The translations under genes and the position numbers were made by a program. Shown piece after piece: positions 1 to 6,677 of a stretch of DNA of 42,895 nt. Source of the DNA: a virus; IMG/VR virus record IMGVR_UViG_3300029922_000131, positions 1-42,895 of that record, one strand, 5' to 3'. Positions within the stretch are counted from its first letter, which is position 1. Every line of letters starts with the position of its first letter. Under the pieces are notes generated by a model that was not told the DNA's origin, did not search any database, and saw only the letters and a list, made by a program, of their open reading frames with translations.

Positions 1-6
1 CGGGGG

Positions 7-348
7 TCATGGCTGGGTACTTTCTGCAATTGGGTAGTCGAGTAGTCCGCCCAGCATGACGTGGTGACGGCAAGCGGCATTGAGGCCATGCCATTCCTCA
101 AGAGTCGGTTGCCTCCATTCCCTGGTCGGGTGCGTCCATCCCTCGTCGCGGTAGAATAGGGAGGTAGCCTGTCCGCCGCACTTCTCGCACCGCGTCATCA
201 TCGGCGTGGTTCCGTCCACACGCTCGATAGTCACCAGCGACCAGCCGCATTTGCATGCCCAGCGATTGAGTCGCGGCTCCAAAAGCCTCTTGGCCGCTGG
301 GAATGGCAGTGCGTTGTGGCGCCGAAAGGATCGTCCTGGGCTACTCAT
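7..348 (-). CDS. Small zinc-ribbon protein, function unknown
   Basis: 113 aa. It contains two Cys pairs, CKCGW near residue 33 and CEKCGG near residue 54, spaced as in a zinc ribbon, and a His-rich patch (ACRHH) near the C-terminus. No catalytic motif is visible. The start overlaps the stop of the preceding gene as ATGA (345-348). Its own TGA (7-9) overlaps an ATG at 8-10 that opens the gene continuing across the window ends, so it is a link in the leftward early operon. A nucleic-acid-binding role is possible but is inference only. Confidence 0.7.
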   Translation of the reverse strand: MSSPGRSFRRHNALPFPAAKRLLEPRLNRWACKCGWSLVTIERVDGTTPMMTRCEKCGGQATSLFYRDEGWTHPTREWRQPTLEEWHGLNAACRHHVMLGGLLDYPIAESTQP

Positions 349-611
349 ATACTTCCCCTCTCCGTCCCATCGGACATGATAACCGTGACCACATGATGAT
401 CCTGCCGCGAATCCATACGGATGCGCAGGTGGCTATACTCGTTCTCATATTCCGTCATCACGTGCGTCCCTGGATCGGTGTAGGTGGCGGTCAGCCGCCA
501 GCCCAGCGATTTCAATTCATGGGCGCTGATCCTGGCAGCGGTGAACAGGTCGAGCAGGATGCAATACTGGAGCCTGTCGGCATCGTCACTGGAGGCGTAC
601 TTGGTGCTCAT
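345..611 (-). CDS. Hypothetical early protein, 88 aa
   Basis: The frame is open further upstream, but the ATG at 609-611 is preferred: it is preceded by a GGTGGG stretch and overlaps the stop of the micro-ORF at 608-661 as ATGA. The protein begins MSTKYASSDDADRLQY and has a mixed alpha/beta look with no signal peptide or membrane segment. I do not recognise a family. The stop overlaps the next start (ATGA), so translation is probably coupled to its neighbours. Confidence 0.6.
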   Translation of the reverse strand: MSTKYASSDDADRLQYCILLDLFTAARISAHELKSLGWRLTATYTDPGTHVMTEYENEYSHLRIRMDSRQDHHVVTVIMSDGTERGSI

Positions 612-661
612 CGTCCCACCGTCAGCCGATGCCCGGTGAGCCAGCAGATGAGGCGGGTCAT
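608..661 (-). CDS. Micro-ORF of 17 codons bridging two genes
   Basis: ATG at 659-661 overlaps the TGA of the upstream gene, and its own TGA (608-610) overlaps the next ATG (609-611). The peptide is MTRLICWLTGHRLTVGR. Its start resembles the N-terminus of small phage proteins of the DUF1660 kind (a Leu-Cys-x-Leu-x-Gly-His pattern), without their Cys pair. It fills the only gap in this stretch of ATGA-coupled genes, so it may keep ribosomes moving from one gene to the next or be the remnant of a longer gene. Expression is not demonstrated. Confidence 0.4.
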   Translation of the reverse strand: MTRLICWLTGHRLTVGR

Positions 662-960
662 AGGGACTCCAGGGCGGTAAGGGCTTCGTCGAGCGCCTCA
701 CATCGGTCAGCCGTGGTCGGGGATAGCTCGGTGTGGCGCAGCAGGAAACACGCCTCCTTGGCCCTTTTCGCCACCGCAATCAACTTGAGCACGGTGCCAG
801 GGTCGTAGGCGGCGATGAAGGCGGTGTCAGCGTGGCTATTGCATCGCGCTAAGATCAGTCGATTGCCTGGCTCATATGGCGCCTTGACTGAGGTATGGTC
901 CTGGTCGTACGGTCCTGCCGTCGCCTTCTCCGCGAGCCCGGCCAATTCGTCGAGGGTCAT
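658..960 (-). CDS. Hypothetical early protein, 100 aa
   Basis: The start at 958-960 is chosen because it overlaps the upstream stop as ATGA; an upstream in-frame start would overlap the previous gene further. The protein begins MTLDELAGLAEKATAGPY and ends with a helical segment rich in Leu, Ala and Glu. The opening and the internal pattern (AFIAAYDPGTVLKLI) are typical of the variable small proteins of phage early regions (Ead/Ea22-like). The family match is by eye and the function is unknown. Confidence 0.7.
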   Translation of the reverse strand: MTLDELAGLAEKATAGPYDQDHTSVKAPYEPGNRLILARCNSHADTAFIAAYDPGTVLKLIAVAKRAKEACFLLRHTELSPTTADRCEALDEALTALESL

Positions 961-1172
961 GCTCCACCCACCTTCGCCAACGATTGGCAACGAATCACCG
1001 CAGACTTGATGGCCTGGTTGATCTCAACGCGGCAGCGGGCGCACATGTCGTAATTCCACAGGCCGCCGTTTATGCCGTCCTCCGGGCAGTGTAGCCTAAT
1101 CGGCTTTACCGCGAACTCCCATGAGCTTCCGCCTAGTTCGCCGCATAGATCGCATTTTAGGACGATGCTCAT
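957..1172 (-). CDS. Small Cys-rich protein, probable zinc binder
   Basis: 71 aa. Two CxxC pairs (CDLCGE near residue 8 and CARCRVE near residue 44) with a further Cys and His between them (LHCPED) suggest one zinc site. It lies in the ATGA-coupled string, overlapping genes on both sides by 4 bp. No enzyme motif is visible. A regulatory or DNA-binding role is possible but cannot be read from the sequence. Confidence 0.7.
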   Translation of the reverse strand: MSIVLKCDLCGELGGSSWEFAVKPIRLHCPEDGINGGLWNYDMCARCRVEINQAIKSAVIRCQSLAKVGGA

Positions 1173-1468
1173 GACTTCTCCCCTGTAGTAGCTCTGGCGA
1201 TGGCAGAACGGGCACGTACCAGCGCCTCGCTAAAATCATTATTCGTATCGGCAAGATCCCGCAGCGCCGCCAGCAGGGCATCGCGATGGGCGGTCAATGC
1301 CTGCACGGTGGGCGACATGGCGAGGGCCCTGAGCACCAGCTGCGCATTGGCTTCGTCGGTCGATGTCGGCTGAAACGTGCCGCGCCGATGGAAGATCGCC
1401 AGGGTGACACCGCGGCTCTGGAGAGCGCTGCCTTCGGCGGTCCAGGGAAGTGGGCTGTGGTCGGTCAT
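1169..1468 (-). CDS. Hypothetical early protein, 99 aa
   Basis: The ATG at 1466-1468 is chosen over an upstream in-frame start because it overlaps the stop of the preceding gene (1465-1468, ATGA). The protein begins MTDHSPLPWTAEGSAL, an opening seen in many small phage early proteins, and continues with an acidic, Leu/Ala-rich helical C-terminal half. The middle segment (DEANAQLVLRALAMSPTVQA) fits the same broad family. Function unknown. Confidence 0.7.
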   Translation of the reverse strand: MTDHSPLPWTAEGSALQSRGVTLAIFHRRGTFQPTSTDEANAQLVLRALAMSPTVQALTAHRDALLAALRDLADTNNDFSEALVRARSAIARATTGEKS

Positions 1469-1719
1469 TCCGGCCGTACCGCCTTCCCCGTGAGCGTGAC
1501 AGGTCCTTTGCAGAATGGGCAGCACACCGGATCGCCACGATCGATCTCGCGCTCCGTGCTATCGGTGCCCTTCACCTTGCAGCGGTTGACACAGTCGTAG
1601 GTCAGCGTGTCGACGGTGTCAGACTCGCCGGTGCAGCATGGGCCGCACAGCTCCAGGCCGTGGAAGCCCCACGGCTGGAGCAGACGGCAGTCGCAGGAGT
1701 CGCAGTTGGTCTCGCTCAC
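1465..1719 (-). CDS. Small protein with multiple Cys pairs, zinc-ribbon-like
   Basis: 84 aa with at least ten Cys, including CDSCDC near the start, CGPCC near residue 25, CVNRC near residue 43 and CCPFC near residue 67. This is enough for two zinc-binding knuckles. It overlaps both neighbours by ATGA and sits immediately downstream of the exonuclease gene. A nucleic-acid or protein-binding role is likely but unproven. Confidence 0.7.
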   Translation of the reverse strand: MSETNCDSCDCRLLQPWGFHGLELCGPCCTGESDTVDTLTYDCVNRCKVKGTDSTEREIDRGDPVCCPFCKGPVTLTGKAVRPE

Positions 1720-2609
1720 GACGCCGCCTTCCGCATCGCCCGATCAGTCAGCCACTTGGGCGGATTGATCGGCACGATATCAGCCGGCCCATTGGGCCAC
1801 TCGTTCTTCTCGATGCACTCCTGGAGCCGCAGAAGATCGAACTCGGTTTCATGCCACCCGGCTTCCAGGTACGTCTCGGACATCTGCACGATGCCGACCC
1901 GGAACGGCTCTTCCTTCTCGGCCACCATCAGGAAGTGCGCCGTCTCGCCGACATCGGGCGACTGGAAGAGCACCCAGCCGTCGAGAGCAGCCTGGCGGTG
2001 GTAGCCGTAGTTGTAGATCGGCTTGCCTTCCTGCGGGCCACCCGGATCGCTCTCATTGAACCAGTCCGACCAGTCGGCGGTGGTTTTGAGGTTGACGCTG
2101 TACTTCCTACCCTCGGACAGGGCGCAGGGTTCGAGCGAGAGCCAATCAGGACGGGACTGCAACCCCGTGCCGTACTTGGTCGTCGGCTTGCGCACCGTGA
2201 CCTGGGACTTGATGCGCGGATGGATCAGGACCGGATAGAGCGGATGCGCCAGGATGGCCGCGTGCAGCCGCTGCATCATCTGCCACTCGTCCCAGGAGAT
2301 GACGCCCTTGCCCTGGCAGTGGGCTTTCTTCCAGTCCTTGCCCACGGTGGTGGCGAAGGACATCCCCTCGGGCTTGATGACGTACTCGGCGTCGAACTGC
2401 TCGACCGAGACGGTCACCAGGGTGTCGATGGCGCACCCAAGGCGCAGGGCGTCGGTCTGCTCTTCCTTCGGTATCTCCTTGGTGATGTACCTCTTGCGGT
2501 AGTAGAGAGCGCCCTTCTCGTTCAGCGACTTGAGCTTGGACGACGAGGCGCAGGCGTTGTCGTGGTAGGCCTCGTTGGCTTCCCCGAAGATCAGGAGAGA
2601 GTCGCTCAT
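1716..2609 (-). CDS. PD-(D/E)xK exonuclease, DUF3799/RecE-like
   Basis: 297 aa. The layout fits the phage exonuclease family of the DUF3799 (exodeoxyribonuclease VIII-like) type: an N-terminal Ser/Lys-rich segment (SSSKLKSLNEKGA), then SRPDWL with Asp155, a beta strand with NLKTT at 173-177, and a YHRQAALD helix at 203-210 that matches the family's Y-x-x-Q-A motif. Such enzymes resect duplex DNA so that an annealing protein can recombine it. The next gene upstream encodes an SMC-like ATPase and the one beyond a putative annealing protein, which supports a recombination role. Oddity: the acidic residue usually found two before the catalytic Lys is Asn173 here. It overlaps both neighbours as ATGA. 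Confidence 0.8.
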   Translation of the reverse strand: MSDSLLIFGEANEAYHDNACASSSKLKSLNEKGALYYRKRYITKEIPKEEQTDALRLGCAIDTLVTVSVEQFDAEYVIKPEGMSFATTVGKDWKKAHCQGKGVISWDEWQMMQRLHAAILAHPLYPVLIHPRIKSQVTVRKPTTKYGTGLQSRPDWLSLEPCALSEGRKYSVNLKTTADWSDWFNESDPGGPQEGKPIYNYGYHRQAALDGWVLFQSPDVGETAHFLMVAEKEEPFRVGIVQMSETYLEAGWHETEFDLLRLQECIEKNEWPNGPADIVPINPPKWLTDRAMRKAAS

Positions 2610-4051
2610 GGTGCCACCGCCTGGTCGTCTGCCACCACGCTGCCGTCCTCAATCAGGACGCTGACCTCTTCGCCGTTCCCGACCCGCTCCACCCAGACCT
2701 GGCTGTCCTTCTCAGCAGCCATCTTGGCGATCAGGGCCATGTTCTCGTCGTCGAGCAGGCTACCATCGCGGATCAGGACGACCCGCAGCTTCGGGTTGAG
2801 CGCCAGGCCCATGGCCACGCTGACGCGGAGTTGCTCAGCGGAGCTCGCCTGGCTGAACGGCACGCCCTTGAAGAGCACCCCGGTGTCGTTGAAGGACAGG
2901 CCTTCGACCGGGAACGCCACCTTGGCCATGGCGTCCTTCTTCTGCTGATCGATGACGTTGATCGCCGCCGTCAGCTCCTGCCACCGTTCCATGCACTTCT
3001 CGACGTAGGCGTTCTGCTCCTTCTGGGCGAGGTTCTCGCGCACCTTCCGATTGATGATGTCCACCTTGCTGATCCGTTCGAGCAGCTCGGCGACAGGCTT
3101 CTCGCTGATTCCGTTGACCTGATCGGTGAGCGCCTCGGACTCCTTGGCGGCAGCAAGCGCCTTCTCGTTCTCCTGGGTGACCAGCAGTTCCGTGGCCGTC
3201 TTGACGTTCTCCATCATCGTGTCGATCTCGGTGGCCAGCGGGGAGAGCATGGGACGGATCTCGGCCAGACGCTTCTCGAGGCGCTCGACTTCCTCCCGCA
3301 GCGATTGCTGACGGGACTGCGCCTCGGCGATGGTCCTGGTGTATCGCACGATCTCGGGTGTCAGCCGGCGACCCTCCTTGATCGCCTGGACGTGGCCACG
3401 CAGGTCAATCGCCTGCTGACTGGCGGCGTCGGCCTGGCGCTGCATCTCCAGCCGCTTGGCGTTGTGCTGCCGCGCCTCTTCGACCTGGGCGATGATCTCG
3501 TTCGCGCTGACCTCTTCGGCAGGCACATCGGGATGATGCGGCATGGCGTCCCGCTGCGCCTTCCTGGCCTGTCCGTCGCGCCCGACCTGGGTGCGATCGT
3601 CGGCCAGCGTCAGCCGCTTGGCGTCCAGGGCCCTGAAGTCGAGCCCCACCAGGGTGGTGAGCGTCTCCAGTTGCTTCTTCGGATCCATCCGGCTGAACGC
3701 CATCGGGTCGAAGGTGATGCGTCCCACGAGGTTATCGAGCAGGGTCTGGGGCGACTTGTGCTTGTTGCCGTCCTTGCCCTTGACCACCAGGGCGGTCCCA
3801 CCGTCCTTGGCGAAGGTGCGCTTCACCACGAGATCGCCGAGATCGACGATGATCTCGCCCGACTCGGCGCCTTCGCGCAGGGGGCGGTCGCAGAAGACGG
3901 ATTGGCCACCCAGGGCCATGGTGATGGAGTCGAGCAGGCTGCTCTTCCCCTGGGCATTGCGACCACCCACGACGACCATGTTGCCATCGGGGGTTATGTC
4001 CACGGCCTTTAGGCGCTTCACGTTCTCGACGTGTAGGGCGACGATTCTCAT
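2606..4051 (-). CDS. SMC/RecF-like AAA ATPase
   Basis: 481 aa. The N-terminus is an ABC-type ATPase half: MRIVALHVENVKRLKAV, then a Walker A loop GRNAQGKS at residues 30-37. A long charged segment (about 130-350) is predicted by eye to form coiled coil, with many Gln/Glu/Arg heptads. Near the C-terminus SSAEQLRVSVAM looks like the ABC signature and LRVVLIRDGSLLD like a Walker B strand. The fold matches the RecF/SbcC/SMC class that handles DNA ends or bridges strands. It lies between the exonuclease and the putative annealing gene with 4-bp overlaps, so it probably works with them in phage DNA recombination. Confidence 0.85.
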   Translation of the reverse strand: MRIVALHVENVKRLKAVDITPDGNMVVVGGRNAQGKSSLLDSITMALGGQSVFCDRPLREGAESGEIIVDLGDLVVKRTFAKDGGTALVVKGKDGNKHKSPQTLLDNLVGRITFDPMAFSRMDPKKQLETLTTLVGLDFRALDAKRLTLADDRTQVGRDGQARKAQRDAMPHHPDVPAEEVSANEIIAQVEEARQHNAKRLEMQRQADAASQQAIDLRGHVQAIKEGRRLTPEIVRYTRTIAEAQSRQQSLREEVERLEKRLAEIRPMLSPLATEIDTMMENVKTATELLVTQENEKALAAAKESEALTDQVNGISEKPVAELLERISKVDIINRKVRENLAQKEQNAYVEKCMERWQELTAAINVIDQQKKDAMAKVAFPVEGLSFNDTGVLFKGVPFSQASSAEQLRVSVAMGLALNPKLRVVLIRDGSLLDDENMALIAKMAAEKDSQVWVERVGNGEEVSVLIEDGSVVADDQAVAP

Positions 4052-5103
4052 GACTGCTTCCCTTCCTTCACCGACACCAGCATTCCGTGGAAGGCGGTCA
4101 GATCAGCCGGCTTGACGCTGGCGATCGTGTGGACCTGGAACGTCTCCATGACCGCCATGACATCCTCGTCCTTCATGGTCTTGGCCAGGGCGACGCACAT
4201 CTCGACGGTGACGGCGGCGGGGATGGTCTGCTGCTTGCCGTCGCCGGTCGCCTGGTCCTTGGTGAAGCGGGCAGCCGGGTTGGCGTCGGGATGCTTGGCA
4301 TCCATCGCTGAGCGCCAGGTGGTCTCGCCGTCCTTGATGGCCGCATGCAGAGCGCGCAACTCGACCAGGTCGGCCGGGCTGAGCTTGTCGAGATCGGCGC
4401 CGATGTACTTCTTGAGGTCGACGACGCTGACGTTCAGCGCGGCGAAGGCGTCGAGCAGCTTCTTGCGAGCGGCATCGGGATCGGCCGCGTCGCGCTTCTT
4501 CTGCGTCTCGACGACCACGTCCATGCACTCGTCGATGAGGTCGCCGGGGACCAGGCGCAGGGCCAGGGTGCGGATCGCCTTGGAGAGCAGCGCGTTCTTC
4601 TTGTTGAGCAGATCGTCCTCGGTGGCGCGCAGGATGAACACGCGGTCGCCCTTGCTGTTGAAGCGCTCGCGGATGACCTCGTCTCCCTGCTTGGCGTTCC
4701 TGCGCTCCACCGTCTTGTCGATGGTGACGCTGGTGGTATAGGGCACGTTCGCCTCGAGATCGGTCACGCTGACCTGGATGATGCGCTTCTCGTCGTCGTC
4801 GTAGGTGGTGGTCTCATCGATGACGATGTTGCCCATGCAGCGGACGGCGGCCTCGGCGAAGCGGATCGAAGGGCCGACCACGCCCTTACCGATCGGCTTG
4901 TTGTAGCGGGCGACCTCGGCGAAGGACGGACGACGGCACTCCTTCAGGAGGAGCTCGCGGGCGCGGTCCATGTCGCGCGGACGGCTGATGGCGACGGTGT
5001 AGCGCGCCTCGACCAGGGCCTTGGTCTGCGAGGCAGCAGCTGATGCGGCGGTCTCGTTGGTGCGGTGGACGGTGGGAAGCATGGGGCTTTGCGGAGTGTT
5101 CAT
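4048..5103 (-). CDS. Putative single-strand annealing/recombination protein
   Basis: 351 aa from the ATG at 5101-5103, chosen because it overlaps the upstream stop as ATGA. The conserved-looking core reads ISRPRDMDRARELLLKEC, then RPSFAEVARYNKP and GPSIRFAEAAVRCMGNI, a pattern I know from phage proteins encoded beside exonucleases. The C-terminal third is a helical, Asp/Lys-rich tail. Because it neighbours an exonuclease and an SMC-like ATPase, a role as the annealing partner is likely, but the family assignment by eye is uncertain and it could instead be a conserved phage protein of unknown activity. Confidence 0.55.
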   Translation of the reverse strand: MNTPQSPMLPTVHRTNETAASAAASQTKALVEARYTVAISRPRDMDRARELLLKECRRPSFAEVARYNKPIGKGVVGPSIRFAEAAVRCMGNIVIDETTTYDDDEKRIIQVSVTDLEANVPYTTSVTIDKTVERRNAKQGDEVIRERFNSKGDRVFILRATEDDLLNKKNALLSKAIRTLALRLVPGDLIDECMDVVVETQKKRDAADPDAARKKLLDAFAALNVSVVDLKKYIGADLDKLSPADLVELRALHAAIKDGETTWRSAMDAKHPDANPAARFTKDQATGDGKQQTIPAAVTVEMCVALAKTMKDEDVMAVMETFQVHTIASVKPADLTAFHGMLVSVKEGKQS

Positions 5104-5390
5104 GGGGTGCTCTTGGTTCCGGTGGGGTTGGTGATGACGCGGCACTCAGCGATGCCCGCGCTGATGCGGTCGAACATCGCATTGCGATCACCCGTCACGA
5201 CGGTGAGCCGCAGGGCAAGCAGATAGTTGTTCAGGGCTTCGACGCGCCGGATCGCGCGCGCATCATCACTGACGAGCGTGCCGCGCATGTCGGTCGGATT
5301 GCGCGCCATCAACTCGGCTAGCAGATCTTCAAGCTTTTCTGCCAGCTGCGTTGACGTTGGGATTGGAGGGATTAGATTCTGTGCGTCCAT
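5100..5390 (-). CDS. Hypothetical early protein, 96 aa
   Basis: The ATG at 5388-5390 gives a protein starting MDAQNLIPPIPTSTQ. An in-frame non-ATG start at 5429 would place the start inside a perfect hairpin and is less likely. The body is helical and charged (EKLEDLLAELMARN) with no recognised motif. The stop overlaps the next ATG. No strong ribosome binding site is visible, so the hairpin upstream (5413-5439) may shape its translation. Function unknown. Confidence 0.6.
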   Translation of the reverse strand: MDAQNLIPPIPTSTQLAEKLEDLLAELMARNPTDMRGTLVSDDARAIRRVEALNNYLLALRLTVVTGDRNAMFDRISAGIAECRVITNPTGTKSTP

Positions 5391-5412
5391 GGCGTGTGCT
5401 CGCTGTGGTGGG

Positions 5413-5439
5413 GACCTAGCCTTTTGCAAAGGCTAGGTC
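5413..5439. repeat. Perfect 12-bp inverted repeat (hairpin)
   Basis: GACCTAGCCTTT at 5413-5424 is followed by a 3-base loop (TGC) and its exact complement at 5428-5439. In the leftward transcript it begins at the stop codon of the gene at 5439-5711 and ends 22 bases before the next start. On the leftward strand it is followed by a C-rich run, not Ts, so it is not a classical Rho-independent terminator in that direction. It may slow transcription, protect a processed mRNA end or bind a protein. Confidence 0.75.
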
Positions 5440-5711
5440 TATTTATTGAGTGAATCGAGATATGCCTGTGCGGCTTCTCTCTGCTGAGGATTGGTCGATG
5501 TCGCGACGATCGCCTGACAGATCTCTGTCCTGACCTTGATCAAGTTCTCGCGCGTCCGCTGATTCTTGAAATTGCCCTTGGCTGCCGATCGGAGCATCTT
5601 GCGCGCGAGTCCCGTCGGCTTGCGATCGGGGAGCATCTTGGCGATGGTCGCGGGGATATTGAGGCGTCGGCGCATTGGTGCGTTCCAGTTGAGCGAATGC
5701 CCAGGTTTCAA
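5439..5711 (-). CDS. Small basic protein, function unknown
   Basis: Up to 90 aa. Two starts are possible: a TTG at 5709-5711, three bases after the TGA of the upstream lysozyme-like gene, or an ATG at 5673-5675 preceded by GGAA. From the ATG the protein begins MRRRLNIPATIAKML. It is Lys/Arg-rich through its middle and ends in a helical Gln/Ala/Leu tail. The overlapping frame (5443-5724) reads like a shadow, rich in Arg, Gln and Asp without hydrophobic pattern. The basic charge suggests nucleic-acid binding, but nothing is certain. Confidence 0.55.
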   Translation of the reverse strand: MKPGHSLNWNAPMRRRLNIPATIAKMLPDRKPTGLARKMLRSAAKGNFKNQRTRENLIKVRTEICQAIVATSTNPQQREAAQAYLDSLNK

Positions 5712-5713
5712 AG

Positions 5714-6112
5714 TCAGGGGACATAGATCTGGGCGAGGTTCAAACAGTCTTGAGCATAGCGCCGAGCCGCTGCTGAGTGATCATGCCGTAGCCCCGAATG
5801 ATAGGCGCCCAAAGCGCTGCGCCAGTTCCGCGTGATCGCGTATAGATGTGCAAGCCAACGGCGGACGATACTCTCCGCATAGACGGGATCATGACCCGCT
5901 TGCCACGGATCCGCGTGGAGATCATGTAGTAGCGCTCGCGAAATTTGCCACGCGGACATATCCGGCCCCAGCCACTGAGGCGTACCAGATGCCAGGTGCC
6001 CGCGCCAGACTGAGCCGGTCTCGTGCATCGCGACAGCGGCAATGATCGCATCAGGTACATCTGGTCCTCCAACGAGTGTCAGGGTGGCGACGATGGCCGG
6101 TAGGGCGATCAT
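5714..6112 (-). CDS. Lysozyme-like (SLT-type transglycosylase) protein
   Basis: 132 aa. It starts with a short hydrophobic stretch (residues 2-16), which may export or anchor it. The lytic-transglycosylase pattern follows: AVAMHETGS with a candidate catalytic Glu31, then a WQIS segment near residue 55, and near the C-terminus WRSALGAYHSG, which matches the ALAAYNAG-type motif of SLT domains. It would cut peptidoglycan glycan strands and is the best endolysin candidate here. A one-TM protein is encoded just upstream. The ATG overlaps the stop of a 15-codon ORF. It is short for a complete SLT domain, so activity is inferred. Confidence 0.65.
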   Translation of the reverse strand: MIALPAIVATLTLVGGPDVPDAIIAAVAMHETGSVWRGHLASGTPQWLGPDMSAWQISRALLHDLHADPWQAGHDPVYAESIVRRWLAHLYAITRNWRSALGAYHSGLRHDHSAAARRYAQDCLNLAQIYVP

Positions 6113-6156
6113 CGGGAGAGCGGCTCAAGCAGCCAGGCGATTAGTCGGCGGAACAT
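6109..6156 (-). CDS. 15-codon micro-ORF leading into the lysozyme-like gene
   Basis: ATG at 6154-6156 is preceded by a good ribosome site (AGGAG five bases before), and its TGA overlaps the ATG of the lysozyme-like gene at 6110-6112. The peptide is MFRRLIAWLLEPLSR. The lysozyme gene itself has no clear ribosome site, so this small frame may supply ribosomes to it by coupling. Whether the peptide has a role of its own cannot be told. Confidence 0.4.
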   Translation of the reverse strand: MFRRLIAWLLEPLSR

Positions 6157-6164
6157 GGCGTCTC

Positions 6165-6290
6165 CTAGAACAGGGTGAGATGATTGAGCGCGTCAGGAGA
6201 AATGAATAGGACGAGATCGAGAGCAGCCAGCACGAGGAAGATGGCGAGGAGGGCGATGGCAACGTAGAGCCAGGGGTCAACGGGTTGCAT
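6165..6290 (-). CDS. 41-aa single-TM protein, holin-like candidate
   Basis: The peptide begins MQPVDPWLYVAIALLAIF and has one long hydrophobic helix covering residues 8-30, then a short polar tail ending in HLTLF. It lies directly upstream of the lysozyme-like gene (8 bases, then the micro-ORF) and overlaps the previous gene by 14 bp. Size, topology and neighbour suggest a small holin or a membrane regulator of lysis. A single-TM phage membrane protein of other purpose is equally possible. Confidence 0.55.
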   Translation of the reverse strand: MQPVDPWLYVAIALLAIFLVLAALDLVLFISPDALNHLTLF

Positions 6291-6417
6291 ATGCCTTCCG
6301 CTTCTTCTCGAACTCACCCGCCGCCTGACGCTGCGCACGAATGGTCGGACGTGCGGGGAGGATCGGCTTGGTTGAGGCGGTGATCTTCGGCTCGTAGTCG
6401 GTGAGGGTGTGGCGCAT
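6277..6417 (-). CDS. 46-aa basic protein, function unknown
   Basis: ATG at 6415-6417 is preceded by TAAGG about nine bases upstream. The product begins MRHTLTDYEPKITAST, is rich in Pro, Arg and Lys, and ends FEKKRKAYATR. It has no hydrophobic core. It overlaps the single-TM gene downstream by 14 bp. A promoter-like element with a GTCCCGGTA repeat sits just upstream (6424-6451). Function unknown. Confidence 0.5.
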   Translation of the reverse strand: MRHTLTDYEPKITASTKPILPARPTIRAQRQAAGEFEKKRKAYATR

Positions 6418-6423
6418 GGCAGG

Positions 6424-6451
6424 ACCTTATGCGACCGTCCCGGTACGTCAA
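6424..6451 (-). promoter_or_regulatory. Possible internal leftward promoter with operator-like repeat
   Basis: On the minus strand TTGACG (6446-6451) and TAAGGT (6424-6429) are 16 bases apart, a weak sigma70-like pair. The spacer carries TACCGGGAC, the same core found twice in the divergent promoter region. The TAAGG part also serves as the ribosome site of the 46-aa gene, so the -10 reading is uncertain. Confidence 0.3.
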
Positions 6452-6621
6452 CGACTTTCCGCAGCTTTCGCTTCGCGCCTTGCTTTTGCCGCTGCTTTGC
6501 GCGCCTTCACGGCATTCGACACGGCCTTTCGCTTCTCTTCATCGGTCTTGCCTTTCCACCTGGCCTCGTTGCCACGACGGGAGAACTCGGCCAGGGTCAT
6601 TGATTTATTGGTGGTGTTCAT
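6448..6621 (-). CDS. 57-aa very basic protein, first gene of the leftward operon
   Basis: ATG at 6619-6621, stop at 6448-6450. The product begins MNTTNKSMTLAEFSRRG, and its second half is nearly all Lys, Arg, Ala and Glu, which would form a charged helix. This could bind DNA or RNA. It is the gene nearest the divergent promoter region, the place where a phage regulator is often encoded, but no helix-turn-helix is visible. Confidence 0.5.
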   Translation of the reverse strand: MNTTNKSMTLAEFSRRGNEARWKGKTDEEKRKAVSNAVKARKAAAKARREAKAAESR

Positions 6622-6627
6622 GGCGGC

Positions 6628-6656
6628 ACGCTACTGTCCCGGTACATCGTTGACAA
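6628..6656 (-). promoter_or_regulatory. Candidate promoter of the leftward operon
   Basis: Minus-strand TTGTCA (6651-6656) and TAGCGT (6628-6633) are 17 bases apart. The -35 matches 5 of 6 consensus bases and the -10 only 3 of 6. It would start transcription just ahead of the 57-aa gene. The -35 overlaps that of the rightward promoter, so one factor could control both. Confidence 0.4.
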
Positions 6657-6677
6657 GTAGAAACGTCCCGGTATTGG
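6650..6677 (+). promoter_or_regulatory. Candidate promoter of the rightward operon
   Basis: Consensus TTGACA at 6650-6655, followed after 16 bases by TATTGG (6672-6677), a poor -10. A GTCCCGGTA repeat (6665-6673) fills the end of the spacer and overlaps the -10, where a bound protein would block or help polymerase. The first gene starts at 6685, so the leader would be nearly absent. Confidence 0.4.

Larger units (their letters stand above)
6437..6673. repeat. Three GTCCCGGTA repeats, operator-like
   Basis: GTCCCGGTA occurs at 6437-6445, 6636-6644 and 6665-6673, all in the same orientation. The first two copies share a longer element on the minus strand, GAyGTACCGGGACrGTmGC. Each copy lies in the spacer of a promoter-like pair. 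This arrangement is typical of repressor or activator sites, but no cognate regulator is identified in the window. Confidence 0.5.

Noticed and set aside
5443-5724. A 93-codon frame beginning MSPDFETW overlapping the small basic gene at 5439-5711
   Set aside because: After its first residues it is rich in Arg, Gln and Asp with no hydrophobic pattern, whereas the alternative frame gives a plausible basic protein.
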